Below are positions 1-11,012 of a DNA stretch of 64,000 nucleotides, piece by piece. The first letter of the stretch is position 1. Each line of letters starts with the position of its first letter. This DNA is from Apostichopus japonicus (lineage: Eukaryota; Echinodermata; Holothuroidea; Aspidochirotida; Stichopodidae): positions 20,230,821 through 20,294,820 of the forward strand of contig NC_092578.1 of assembly GCF_037975245.1 (NCBI RefSeq). Direction: 5' to 3'. The notes below the pieces were generated by a model. It did not search any database. It was not told the DNA's origin and saw nothing but the letters and a program-made list of their open reading frames with translations. A program made the translations under genes and the position numbers.

Positions 1-735
1 GGGGATGACCATAGACTGCTCCCTCGCCTTGATACCCACTGGAGGGGGATGACCATAGACTGCTCCCTCCGCTTGGGACCCAGGGGGGGTGACCATAGGC
101 TGCTCCCTCATCTTGATACCCACTGGGGGGATGAACATAGACTGCTCCCGCATCTTGGTACGGACTGGGGGGATGACCATAGACTGCTCCCTCGTCTTGA
201 TACCCACTTGGGGGGAGGACCATAGACTGCTCCCTCAGATTGATACCCACTGGGGGGATGACCATATACTGCTCCCTCGGCTTGATATCCACTGGGGGAT
301 GACCATGCATAGACTGCTCCCTCATCTTGATACCCACTGGGGGATGACCATAGACTGCTCCCTCGTCTTGATACCCACTGGGGGATGACCATAGACTGCT
401 CCCTTGGCTTGATAACCACTGGGGGATGACCATATACTGCTTCCTCATCTTGATACCCACGGGGGGGTGACCATAAACTGCTCCCTCGTCTTGATACCCT
501 CTGGGGGGATGACCATAGACTGCTCCCTCATCTTGATACCCACTGGGGGGATGACCATAAACTGCTCCCTCGTCTTGAACTCTTGATACCCACTGGGGGG
601 ATGACCATAGACTGCTCCCTTGGCTTGATAACGCAAACAACAGGGACATAGTCTAGGGGGGATGACCATATATGCTCCCTCATTTTGATACCCACTGGGG
701 TGGATGACCAAAGACTGCTCCCTCGGCTTAATTGA
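1..735. repeat. Minisatellite, ~45-bp unit, about 16 copies
   Basis: A head-to-tail array with consensus near GACCATAGACTGCTCCCTC followed by GTCTTGATACCCACTGGGGG. Units vary in the number of Gs and carry scattered substitutions. The array starts at or before the window edge and decays after about 735. The peptides it can encode on both strands are by-products of the repeat; no gene is inferred. Confidence 0.93.
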
Positions 736-1190
736 TAACAACTACCTACAGTTGTGGATAACCATTATAAAAGTACATGATAAGCAGTTACATTTCAAAT
801 TGAAATCGGAATGATATGGGCCTACATATTTCAGATTCTTCCATTTTCAAAATGCCATTATTCATGGTATGGTTTCTTGCCAGATGGTTTCCATTGCCAA
901 TGTTACCTACATCTGATCTGCCTTATTCCCTCAGGAGTTTACAAATGCTCTTCCTTTTCTTACCCATTCATGACTCCAAAGAAATAAACTGGACCCTATA
1001 AGCTGCACTCAGTAAAAACATAGTGCATGAAAAGAGCAGAGACTGACAACTTTTAATTAATGCAGATTTTTTGTTTAGCTGTGAAATTATTGTATTTTGA
1101 CGACTACTATAAACAATATGCTAAATTGATCTAAATAAGTGATTTCTAAAGATTTGATATATGCTGCACAGGCATCTTTTGTGTAAATTG
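736..1190. other. AT-rich sequence, no gene seen
   Basis: Unique-looking AT-rich sequence between the first minisatellite and the stop codon of the minus-strand gene. It should contain that gene's 3' UTR. I could not fix a poly(A) signal. Confidence 0.5.
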
Positions 1191-1478
1191 TCACTGGGAG
1201 CAATCTTTCTTGTCATCCATGCCATATGCTGGTAGATTGGTTCCTCTTGTTCTATAGAAACCCTTCATTACCCTCTCAATCCGAGCATGTTGGCGACATG
1301 GCCCCTCTAGAGCTTCGCGGTGACCATATGCCGATGACGACAGAACTGGTATGACCTTTTGTGACTCTTCTCCATGTACGTCCAACCCTATGGTATGTTC
1401 CCGATCATCCCGGTGTAGCTTGCATTGGTATCCCTGCTTCACATGGAACAGTCGGTCGTAGGTCGAATTTGGTTGATG
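1191..1478 (-). CDS. CFAP90-like gene, terminal coding exon
   Basis: 95 codons plus TGA. The exon starts HQPNSTYDRLF directly after a polypyrimidine-rich acceptor with a good branchpoint-like CTAAT. The basic/acidic composition (KLHRDDREH) and the LSSSAYGHR segment look like a conserved protein and unlike the surrounding repeats. The open frame continues upstream of the acceptor to 1565, but that part is read-through of intron. Confidence 0.7.
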   Translation of the reverse strand, partial: HQPNSTYDRLFHVKQGYQCKLHRDDREHTIGLDVHGEESQKVIPVLSSSAYGHREALEGPCRQHARIERVMKGFYRTRGTNLPAYGMDDKKDCSQ

Positions 1479-4204
1479 CTGGATTAGAAAGGGGACAGTA
1501 ATGGCAGAATGTAAAATGGTTCTCATGCCGGGAGACAAAATATCCACACTTTCAATTGAAATCATCTCAACTTCTTATTTCGAAATCTAGATATAATCGT
1601 TTGAAGCAGGAATTTCAAGAGCCAATTATGCTACCAAACCCCACCCCTCCCCTCCCCCTCACATGGGCGGGATTACGGGGGGAAAGAGGGGGCATTTTCC
1701 CCCCACTTTTTCCCAAACCTTAGTTCACTTTTTTTGTCGTTTTTGCAGCCAAATGTGCACAACCCTAATCGAAATTATTCACTATCAAATAGGCCTATTT
1801 GTTTCGAATCTAAGTCGAATTTGTGTTTAACATCGTAACATGTAGCATGAATAACTGAAGCTGGAGCTAGCACATTGTTCGCAGCACAGGTTACGAATCC
1901 TGGAGCTAACACACTAGCGATTCAATTCTGCATGTGATGAATCCGCGGCATGTGCTACAGTGCTACAGAAGCTTCAGGAATTGATTTTCAACGTTGCTGC
2001 TCTACTGAATGCGTTGAATAACTCAAGGGCGTAGGAACCGGGGGGGGGGCTGTGGGTGCCATCCCCCCAGTGAAAAATGTGGAGGGGCGGAAGTATCATT
2101 CCGCCCCCCCCCCCGCTTCGCAAGTCAGAAAACCCCATTTTCATTTCCAAATGAGAAAAAAAATCTCATTTGGAGCACCAAATTGCATCTAAGGCCAGGT
2201 GAAAATGCAAAATTATATACAAAATGGAGTGGGTAGGTTGAAGTGTGCTATATTGCACCAAATTGCATCTGAGGCCACCTGGAAATGCAAAAAAAAAATC
2301 CAAAGGGGAGGGGGACACCCCCCTCCCCTTAGACCCCTCCCCCAGGCCGGCCATCAGTCTTCAGCCCCCCCCCCCACTCAAAAGTACCTTCCTATGCCAC
2401 TGGAATAACTAAATCCAGAGAAACGATTTTCAAAAGCCAGAATTGCATATTGGGTTTTTATCAATAATTAAATTCAATACACTGACATATGACACACCCC
2501 CCATCCCAACCCCAGTGGTCTAGCCCTTCATTAACAGTAAGTAACATTCAAGTATTTATTATGAATTTCTATGTTGCCTGATAATCTGGCAATAGTTCAA
2601 AAATAATGCTGGTACTGCCAGGTAATAATTTCATTTTCAAATCTCAGCCAGTACTATGAAATGACCCGTAAATATATTGCTCCATGTTGCACCTAGTCGC
2701 ATTGTAAAATCCAAAAAGTCACCCCGCCTCGACTTCAGTGGCGACGGAACCGGTGGACTTGAGGGGCTTATCCCCCATGAAAAAAGTGGGGGGGGGTAAA
2801 GGTATGTTCAGCCCCCAATATTTGCCAAGTTCTCCAAGAAGTGGGGACCGCGGGGAGAATTTCGAAGTGGGTGCTGAACATATTCTTGATCGGTCCAATG
2901 CACAATATACTAATAATTTTAGGGGGAAAGAACTGTCTAGATGCGATTTATTGTTACCAGAAGTGTCATTTTTGCTGATCTAGGATTTCCTTTTTGCTTA
3001 AATTTCGACGCGCCGCGCCAACTGATGGTGGTGCACCGTCGAAATAGTGACGTATAAGCTTCAGTTGTACATCACCATATAAGTTCTTCTATCTGTCCTC
3101 CCTAACTTTACACACGTTCATTAATTGTTTAGATGCAATTTAAAGCCTATATGGGTGTTAATTTTACCGATCTAAGGGTACCTTTCATCGAAAATTTCGA
3201 GGCTCCTTGCCAACCGATGATGGCGCTCCGCTTAGATAGTGACGTATAACAAAAGTTGCACATCACCATCTGACCATATGCTCTACTATCAATCCTCTTC
3301 AAATTTTTAAACGATAATTAACTAACTAGATACAATTGCAGACATGAGATATTTCAAGGATGGGTACATGCAGCTTAGAGCACTCGGGAAGTGCCGTTTC
3401 CGGCCATCTGGAGGGTTTGTAAAGCCCAAAAATTGCTTGTACGCTCCGCGCCACCGATGGTGGCGCTCCGCTTAGATAGTCTTGCTGACAGGTTTGCCCC
3501 CCCCCCCCACTTTCACAACTCAAATCCCGCCCTGCCCCCTCATTTTGGTTTATGAAGTCTTCATAAATTCATGGACTGAGAATGCATTACACGTTCTCCC
3601 ACATTTGCCTGAGCCCCCTAATTGACCCCAAGGTTGAAACCCCTCGTGATCCATCCTGGTCGGTCCTGGTTTGAAGGCGAAACAAGTTTAATGCAACTCG
3701 GTGGCAAACTGGCAACATGTCTGTGACATAATATTTGTTACGGTCCATTTAACTAATAGTCATTTCATTGATTGAAATAAAATAAGATTCTGACGGTTAA
3801 CTCACAAGAATACAATCAAGATTCCTAGCGAAACCACTACTGAGTTAATGTGGGTAATGAATATTCGGTGACTGGACGCTGAGTAAATCTTGCTCACGCG
3901 ACCTCTTATCTGACGTTTTCTAGGGCTGTGTAAGCACAGCGTGTACGTGTGCGATCAGGATAGGGCTATATGTTTAGTGGAACAAGTAGTCGCTATATGT
4001 AGTGCCAAAGACGCTTTCTAATACCAGATATCACGTAGAAACGTAATATATTTAAAGTAGAATACTTACGCGTTTTTCATTATTAAAATAATTATGGTGT
4101 GTCGCCATTTCTTCTTTAGACGGAAGCTGATGTTGGATTCCTGGCCATTCTGCTGAATTGTTGCCTTTCGTTGCTAAATGATTCGCTCGGATTTTCTTCT
4201 CTCT
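1191..4204 (-). CDS. CFAP90 (C5orf49)-like ciliary protein, two exons seen
   Basis: Minus-strand coding region of two in-phase exons, 4070-4204 (135 nt) and 1191-1478 (288 nt including TGA). The upstream exon has a clean acceptor (TTCATTTCCCATCCAG) and a GTAAGT donor; the downstream exon has acceptor CCCCTTTCTAATCCAG. Both are phase 0, together giving 140 aa, open throughout. An in-frame ATG lies 13 codons before the exon end (MATHHNYF...), but the frame is open further upstream, so a 5' exon above 4204 may exist. The second exon contains STYDRLFH, KLHRDDREH and VPVLSSSAYGH-like segments that I associate from memory with CFAP90/C5orf49, a roughly 147-aa axonemal protein; here the segment reads IPVLSSSAYGH. 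The intron (1479-4069) holds a hAT MITE and core-block repeats. The exon structure is well supported; the family name is less certain. Confidence 0.6.
1566..2023. other. Intronic sequence, no feature recognised
   Basis: Part of the intron of the minus-strand gene. It includes a G/C-homopolymer-rich patch near 1640-1710 that resembles the G-rich interiors of the nearby hAT MITEs but shows no recognisable ends. Confidence 0.4.
2024..2402 (-). mobile_element. hAT-type MITE family A, copy 1 (8-bp TSD)
   Basis: A 379-bp element flanked by the perfect 8-bp duplication GAATAACT (2016-2023 and 2403-2410). Its ends match the inverted ends of the other three family members: CAAGGGCGTAGGAAC on the left here, and the complement of the CAGTGGC(G/A)TAGGAAGG end on the right. 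The interior has G- and C-homopolymers, two diverged copies of a segment like AGATGCAATTTGGTGC, and a CCAAATGAGA/TCTCATTTGG hairpin. No transposase; non-autonomous. 8-bp duplications and CAGTGG-type ends are typical of hAT. Confidence 0.9.
2736..2890. mobile_element. hAT-like end fragment, G-rich
   Basis: Begins CAGTGGCGACGGAACC, like the CAGTGGCG ends of other elements here, then a G-rich interior. I could not find the other end or a target duplication, so it is probably a fragment. Confidence 0.4.
3009..3483 (-). repeat. Three copies of a 45-bp mobile core block
   Basis: Near 3009-3052, 3201-3244 and 3438-3483 the minus strand carries ACTATCTAAGCGGAGCGCCA and then a TTGGCGCG(T/G)AGCGTAC-like half. 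Five more copies on the plus strand lie at about 5293, 5453, 6073, 9077 and 9550. The GCGCCA/TGGCGC halves can pair as a hairpin. The last copy sits inside an element with a target duplication, so the block is part of a hAT-type family; the three here look like fragments. Confidence 0.75.
3524..4069. other. Intronic sequence, no feature recognised
   Basis: Intron of the CFAP90-like gene. Apparently unique sequence without recognisable repeats or exons on either strand. Confidence 0.4.
4070..4204 (-). CDS. CFAP90-like gene, upstream coding exon
   Basis: A 135-nt exon, phase 0 at both ends, bounded by a strong acceptor (TTCATTTCCCATCCAG) and a consensus GTAAGTATT donor. It encodes 45 aa beginning REKKIRANH and ending YFNNEKR. 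Either the internal ATG (MATHHNYF) is the start, with the upstream part as 5' UTR, or a further 5' exon lies above 4204. Confidence 0.65.
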
Positions 4205-4779
4205 CTGGATGGGAAATGAAAGACATAGAGATCAATATACTCTGCTTGTGTAAAATACAAATCAATACAAACTATTGGGGGGGGGGGATAGAATTACAGG
4301 TTGACTGAAGAAAATACAAAACATAACCAATGGCATGGGTGGTGGGCTAGTTAAGGTGGGTTTGTAAATAAGAGTGGGCCTATATAAGTTTATGTATAAA
4401 TGGAAAAACGATCATTTAGCTTCACCCTATATTATTTGCTTCTGTAAATTTCATAATTGTTATACAAAAAATACATCAAAGTTGTGTATCTAGGATACAC
4501 GTGTTAAAACAATTACATTCTCTGGTCTATAATGTTATATTTCAAGTTCGGACGTTTTGGAATTCCATTGAGCCAAGAATAATTAATTCATCAACAAGTT
4601 TTGAAACAGCCTTTACTGGATAAACAATTATAAATCATAAAGCTAGAATAGTTCTTAGTTACCACAGCTTAGGTTTCATTATTAATGTGGCATGATCTGG
4701 GAAAACTATTTATTGTCTTCATGGCTGCATTATGTTGATAATAATTTTCGAGAGGGTCCCTTATTGCGAGGTAAACTCT

Positions 4780-5035
4780 TGACATTTTGGGATGCGTCAC
4801 CGAAATGCATAGATAAAACGTCAATGGAGAAAAGAGGTCCAAATTTGGAGATAGAAACGTCGAAATTTCCTGAAAATAGTTTCCTATCTCGGGTTGGAAG
4901 CTCAAAGTGTAATGATAAAACGTCGAAATTGTGAGAAACATCGAACTTTCTCGATATAACAAACGTTAACAATGTGTACTCATGGAAACGACGAAACTTC
5001 GAAATGAAACGTCACAATTTCCAGATAATACAGTA
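4780..5035. repeat. Degenerate repeat of an ACGTCGAAATTT motif
   Basis: ACGTCGAAATTT, AACGTCGAAATTG, CATCGAACTTTC and ACGACGAAACTTCG-like words recur at irregular spacing. The segment is open in two frames, but codon use follows the motif. I read it as a decayed short tandem repeat. Confidence 0.5.
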
Positions 5036-5209
5036 GCATCTATCCAAGCATGAAATTGTGGCGATGTGCCGCCCCCTTCAACCCCTTGTTTGTATTTGTC
5101 TGGCTCAGGCTAAACTGGTTCTACCTGCCGCCCTAAAGAAGCTTTGGTTCTCTTTAAAAGAAGAAGTCAAGCTACGCGTAAGCACCTAAATGAAATTCTT
5201 CCGGGGAGC

Positions 5210-5600
5210 CAGTGGCGGAGATTTCTTGTCAGAAGTGGGGGGGGGGGGGGGTTGCAGGCCATTGCTGAAATAAAAAGTCATAACTGCTGGCTCACTATCT
5301 AAGTGGAGCGCCACCATAAGTTGGCGCGAAGTGCACAAGAATTTTTTGGCAAATATTGCCTCCCAGATTGCAGTAAATGGCACTGCTCAGGCCTTGAGAA
5401 GCTGCATTTAACCAGTGGCGTATGCAGGATTTTCTAACCCGGGGGCGCGTATTACTATCTAAGCGGAGCGCCACCATTGGTTGGCGCGCAGCGTACAAGC
5501 AAATTTCTGGTTTTGGTACCCCAGATCACCGGAAATGGCACTTCTCGGGCTTGAAACTGACCAACCATATGTACACTTTTGCCTGAGAACCAAGTTTTTT
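5210..5600 (+). mobile_element. Two hAT-like heads with core block, in tandem
   Basis: CAGTGGCGGAGATTTC starts at 5210 and CAGTGGCGTATGCAGG at 5413. Each is followed by a short G-rich or GC-rich stretch and then the core block (5293-5340 and 5453-5500) and a segment like CAGATCACCGGAAATGGCAC. The layout matches the complete element at 9488-9889, but neither right end was found, so these are fragments. Confidence 0.65.
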
Positions 5601-6020
5601 CCAAATACCTTTTTTCTCATCTATAACCTTTTTGAAGATTGTCACCAGTCACACATCATGTTCGACTTCATCACATATCCTGTGGATCATTGCTTTGTAG
5701 GTGATTCTTCATCGCGGCCCACAATATCCGTCAGCCCCACTGATCAGAATTTGAAAATTCACAATTCTCGTGAATAAATTCACTTCAAAACATACCCATA
5801 ATGTTGCACAAAATATCATCTATGGACAACCGATATAGAAAAACCTCTTTCAAACCCTAACAGACGGGTCAAAATTGCACGAGTATGAAGAAGTATGATG
5901 AAGAATGTTGGTTAGGGAATTTTCGAAAATTCAGACGGCTACTAAAAAATTTCGTTGAAGGAAATAAAAATATACCAGATATTTCCGAAACCGAACACTA
6001 CACACATCGACAGTTTTGAG

Positions 6021-6578
6021 CATGGGCGCAGATCAGTCTTGGATAATGGTGGGGATGCGTGTCTGTTCTATGACACTATCTAAGCGGAGCGCGACCATGG
6101 GTTCGCGCGTAGCGTACGATTTTTTTGGGCAAATATACCTCCCAGATCGCCGGAAATAACACTTCCCAGACCTAATGATGCTCCTAAACCTCCTTAAGTT
6201 TTAGATCTCATGGCTTAGAAATTTAGTTTGGAGAAATACATGGGCGTCTGCAGAAAGAACATCAGGTGACAAATAATCCAAGTAGACTTTTGTATATACG
6301 ATGGGTCTGGGGTCCTCTCCCAGAATACAAATATAGACTGCCGCAAATGCGATTTCCGTCCTATATTTAACAACTGTGGATAAAATACAATAAAATGAGA
6401 ACTGCTGTATGTCATTTGCACAATGCTGGATCAAACTGCGCCAAAGTTCAATACAGGGGAACTTGAAATGCAGCTATTGGTCAAGACAAATTGGTGGGGA
6501 CACGGTATATCATGTCCCCACTACTGAAAAAGTTGGTGGGGACGCGTCCCGCTGTCCTCACCAGGATCTGCGCCCAAG
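6021..6578 (+). mobile_element. hAT-type element family C with core block
   Basis: A 558-bp element with inverted ends CATGGGCGCAGATC and GATCTGCGCCCAAG. It is flanked by GTTTTGAG (6013-6020) and GTTTGGAG (6579-6586), an 8-bp duplication with one mismatch. It carries the core block at 6073-6119 and the CAGATCGCCGGAAAT segment. Two pieces like GGTGGGGAC near the right end repeat locally. No transposase. Confidence 0.75.
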
Positions 6579-6586
6579 GTTTGGAG

Positions 6587-8737
6587 GCTGTTTATCGTGG
6601 AACGCCATTTTCATGCTCACTGATATGATGTGATATCTGCTGTTTGCTTTACAAATTCGAATAATTTTGTCACTGTTCCTCTTTCTCTTCCCGTTTTCTT
6701 GCCGTATTTTCTACTCCATCCTTTTCTCCTTTTCTCTCTTTCTTCTTTTTCTTTTCCTTCCTTCACCTCGTTGAAGTTGGCAAGTGTATACAGTTCCAAA
6801 GCTATTCAACAGCAACAAAACGTTATTTTGTGTATGTCTGTTGTGGGGTGAAGTTAGTGCTATGAGCTACAAGTTCCAATGCGCAAGGTGGGGGAAAGGG
6901 GCTAGAAATAATGTGTGGGTCAATTCTAACTCGGTTTTCGGTCGTTAATTGTTGATGTAGCCTACCAGGTAAAAGGTTGAAATGACTTTAACAATTTCAA
7001 ATTTAATAATTGATTTATTATGCCATTTGGAGCACATAACATAGGCTATAACAGAACATTACTGGCAAAAACTAGGGGGGTTGATTGTGTGGGCCAACCC
7101 CCCCCTCTTCAAAAAGTGGGGGGGTTAAAACCCCCCAACCCCCCTGTTTCTCCGCCACTGCGGGGAGCGAGACCATCGCTGGCTTTCAAGCCTTTCACAC
7201 GTACATCACTATCTCAGACACAAATAATGAAATTAACCTGACCTGACGGTATTTCAACTCTTTGATTGTATCAAGAATAACGGTTCACATTAACTGCTTC
7301 AATACACTGTACACAACTAGAAGTGGTTGGCAAGAGAGCGCTCAATAGTTAAATTTCCAGCGTCAAAGCTATCGGTGGTTCCAACCAGCCCGGATAAAGG
7401 TGTTTTACTGCAGATTAAAGAGTTCAATCTATATCGAATGCAAGACATGGTTAAGTTATTGTTTATCCCAACAAAGGATATTATTGTACTGACAAAATTT
7501 CCGACAACCAGTGCTTTGGAAAATTAATTTCAAATTTAAAAATCCCGCCTAACATTCTACTTCAACTGTTACACAATGGAAAGTTCATTATCATATTAGC
7601 TGAAGTCGCATATGGGCCTAGCCTTTAATTGACCACGTTATCGTTAACTCGATCTTACTGGCCTATTGCGTTATAAGAAAGTTCCCATCATACAGCAGAC
7701 ACGTATTCTGATTGAATCAACAGACTAACCGCGACTATTTCAATCCAGAGAAGCTTGGATTCCTCTGGTGTTGGAGTTTTTAGTCCATAGTTGGACATTC
7801 GTTGTCCATTTCCTGGGTAGGCCATTTTATGATGTACAAACTTCGATGGACTCCATTAACTGTTGCATTACTGTACACTGCAGTTATTGCATAAACACTT
7901 TAACAAATTTATTTATTTATGACGTAATATCAACTAAGGCGTGAGAAATTACTTGTGACTACAATTGCCTAATACTGTCTAAATGCGCGCACCTTCATAT
8001 ACGCAAACACCGCGCGTTTCAGAATGTACAGAACGCTGTCATTTTATATATATATAGCAAGAGTAGAGATATACCATAGCGCTGCAGCGTCCCGTCTGAA
8101 AGGCAGCCACTTTGATACAATTTTTTCGTTCCGTAGAATTTCATAACATGACATATAGCTATACCATGGCAGCATCGACGAATGCCAAGTTGTGAAGGCC
8201 GCGACAGGGAAAGGAAAGGGATATAGCGAGTAATGCTCGATGACTCAACACGTAAATCACGATGAAAGCAATGTGTAATAGATGGAACTGGTCCATACGG
8301 TCGCATAAGGTTGGCCTATGGGCCCTATAGGTTTGCACTTATCGTACTGTGCAAAGCATATCGACTAATCTCGTGTTTTACAGGGCATGCTGCTTACATT
8401 ATAAGGTAAGCGAACAATGACAAATCAAGCATGAAATGGCACATGTAGGATGATATACCGGAACTTGTTGGAACAGGCTGTATACATAAATTCGACCACT
8501 CAACCCCATCTTCCGCGTAAGTCAGCTACCAATTTACGTGTCTTGCATTGTTTTAGCATATAGTGTTATTAGGTGTGATACAAACATTTTACATTCATGT
8601 TTTGACGTCACGAATATGCAATTTGACAAGTAAAAAATGTTATGTTGTGACGTTTTATTGACTAAAATGGTACATCAGGTCAACAAATTGAACTTCGTCA
8701 ACTATGGTCAACTACACACGCTGTTTATCTAGAGCTT
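6587..8737. other. No gene seen; G/C-homopolymer element fragment near 7070-7160
   Basis: Largely unique sequence. A fragment at about 7070-7160 has runs of G and C and ends in TTTCTCCGCCACTG, the complement of a CAGTGGCGGAG-type hAT end. A pyrimidine-rich stretch lies at 6660-6770, and a short TA run near 8045. I find no splice-bounded coding exon. Confidence 0.45.
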
Positions 8738-8768
8738 TACTTTTCAGTGCAGCTGCCACTGAAAAGTA
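8738..8768. repeat. Perfect short inverted repeat
   Basis: Arms TACTTTTCAGTG and CACTGAAAAGTA, 12 bp each, around a 7-bp CAGCTGC centre. It contains CAGTG/CACTG words like hAT ends and may be a collapsed element end pair. Confidence 0.7.
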
Positions 8769-9076
8769 CCACTAGTGGCATGCACAAGGAGGAGGCACCC
8801 CCCTCCACCTCCCATCGTCGGTCCTGGTGGAACTGGTTCAGTCGGAAAGTTTTTGCTTACAGCCGCGGAAGAAATAAAACCTCGCAAAAAGTATTTATTA
8901 GCACAACCTTGCGTAGAGACATATAATGTAGACCTTATTATGCGCCAGGATGCACCATTTGAAGTTTACGTTTTCTGGGGAGGACCAAGACGCCCCCCCC
9001 CCTACATGTGAGCATAAGCGTACGGGACCATTTCGGTTTGGGGGGCAGAAACTTTTGTGCCCGAAATTTCCCGGGA

Positions 9077-9200
9077 CACTATCTAAGCGGAGCGCCACCA
9101 TCGGTTGGCGCGTAGCGTACAAGAATTTTTTGGGCAAAATATCCCTCTCAGATTGCCGGAAATGGCACTTTTGAGGCCTTTCAAGTTGCATCTAAACATT
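9077..9200 (+). mobile_element. hAT-like core block fragment
   Basis: Core block at 9077-9123, followed by the usual GGGCAAAATATCCCTC-like and GCCGGAAATGGCAC segments. No ends or target duplication were identified. G/C homopolymers at 8990-9060 probably belong to the same element. Confidence 0.6.
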
Positions 9201-9487
9201 CTTTATTTTATAATCTCACGTTTAGAAATTAACACTTCCCCAAAATTTTGGTAAATTAGAAGAAGGAAAAAATGATAACATCACATTGACGGGGAAAACT
9301 AGGACAGTATATTTTTTAACTCCTGTAGTTACGGTATTTATTATTTTAACACAGTACTCAGCTACCCCCAGAAAAAAAACATACATTGTTCAACGACACG
9401 TAGGAAGGAAAATATCGCTGTGTCGGGTGAGACTGCAATTTGTCTCACAAAAACGTATATAAAAAATAACAAAGAATATGATAAACC

Positions 9488-9889
9488 CAGTGGCGGAGCT
9501 AGGGGTATTGGTCAGAGGGGGCGAGAATTTTCTGTATAGGGCTCTTTTGACACTATCTAAGCGGAGCGCCACCACAGGTTGGCGCGGAGCGTACAGAACT
9601 TTTTTGAGTAAAGATACTCCCTATAGATCGCCGGAAATGACCCTTTCCAGACCTTGCTAGTTTGCAGATAAACGAAGAATAAATGGCCTTTAGAGATATT
9701 TTGTCAGTAAATTACAGCAAGGAAATGTGACAAATGTCAATACTTAGATGAGGAGCGCAATAAAAAAGTCAATAATCGCGAATAAGTAAAAAGTCGTAAA
9801 AAGCTGAAAAGGGCGCCAGCAGTACATTTGAGTCCGTCAGGGGGGGGGGGGGGCATTCGCCCCCTGACTATATGGACGCTCCGCCAGTG
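9488..9889 (+). mobile_element. hAT-type MITE family B, complete with 8-bp TSD
   Basis: A 402-bp element with ends CAGTGGCGGAGC and GCTCCGCCAGTG (one mismatch between arms), flanked by the perfect 8-bp duplication GATAAACC (9480-9487 and 9890-9897). The core block lies at 9550-9596 and a run of about 15 G near 9840. This copy shows that the dispersed core block is part of a mobile hAT-type unit. No coding capacity. Confidence 0.88.
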
Positions 9890-10139
9890 GATAAACCTGT
9901 ACTTTTAGGCTTGTAGGCACTCCCCCCACCGACCATCCATGAAAAAGAAAATGTTTCTTATATAGGGGCCTACACTCATGTCTGGGATGTCCAGGTATAC
10001 AGTTGACTAGTTAGAAAAAAATGTTTACTGCGTTTTTTCACTTCAGAGACTGCTAATCTCCATGCATGCTTGTCACCACGATTGTGAGCGGCGTTCCCTG
10101 TTAATAAGTTTGGGCGATAGTGCAAAAAGCGTGTTAGCC

Positions 10140-10313
10140 CAGATGAGCTGCGCTTACGGTGGCATTACACGGAAATATTCGGGCATCATGATGCTAAATA
10201 AAGAAAATCATTAGGCCTATATTAATATTAATGTCACAAAACAAATAACACAGAACGCTTTCCACGGAATTTTCGGGCAAAAATATGAAAAGATTCGGGC
10301 AAGCTACTATATA

Positions 10314-10390
<77 letters not shown>

Positions 10391-10510
10391 CTCCTCTTAG
10401 GCTGCCCGAATTTTTCAGGACTTTTGCCCGAATTTCTTGTCCTCTGGAAATTTGGGGGGGGGGAGTCTTCCCCCCTGCCCCTCCCCCCGCCTCGTACGCC
10501 TATGCATGTG
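10140..10510. mobile_element. Dispersed repeat with ATTCGGGCA motifs and a (TA)n tract
   Basis: ATTCGGGCA, TTTCGGGCAAA, GCCCGAATTT and related words recur on both sides of the (TA)n tract, ending in a G/C-homopolymer block and TACGCCTATG. A related segment lies at 50094-50440. Class not determined. Confidence 0.55.
10314..10388. repeat. (TA)n microsatellite
   Basis: About 36 uninterrupted TA dinucleotides. Confidence 0.97.
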
Positions 10511-10649
10511 AGTCCCTACATGGTAGATGGCTTCCATGACCCCAGAGCAGGTCGGGGAATTTTGAATTTCGACTATATCCTACAAGTTTTCAATATGGAT
10601 GTTTCAAATTATTCCTTTATGGAATCTTAGCTTTTATCAGTGGAAAATT

Positions 10650-11012
10650 CAGTGGCGTAGGAAGGTACTTTTGAGTGGGGGGGCTGAAGACTGATGGCCG
10701 GCCTGGGGAGGGGTCTAAGTGGAGGGGGTGTCCCCCTCCCCTTTGGAATTTTTTGCATTTCCAGGTGGCCTCAGATGCATTTTGGTGCAATATAGCACAC
10801 TTCAACACCCACTCCATTTTGTAAACTTAATTTTGTATTTTCACCTGGCCTTAGATGCAATTTGGTGCTCCAAATGAGATTTTTTTTCTCATTTGGAAAT
10901 GAAAAATGGGTTTTCTGACTTGCGAACCGGGGGGGCGGAATGATACTTCCGCCCCTCCACATTTTTCACTGGGGAGCTGGCGCCCCCAGCCCCCCCGGTT
11001 CCTACGCCCTTG
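10650..11012 (+). mobile_element. hAT-type MITE family A, copy 2 (8-bp TSD)
   Basis: A 363-bp element running from CAGTGGCGTAGGAAGG to TTCCTACGCCCTTG, flanked by the perfect duplication GGAAAATT (10642-10649 and 11013-11020). Same interior as copy 1: G-runs, two AGATGC-type segments and the CCAAATGAGA hairpin. Confidence 0.92.

Noticed and set aside
10285-10539. Reading frame rich in IYIYIY
   Set aside because: It is the (TA)n microsatellite.
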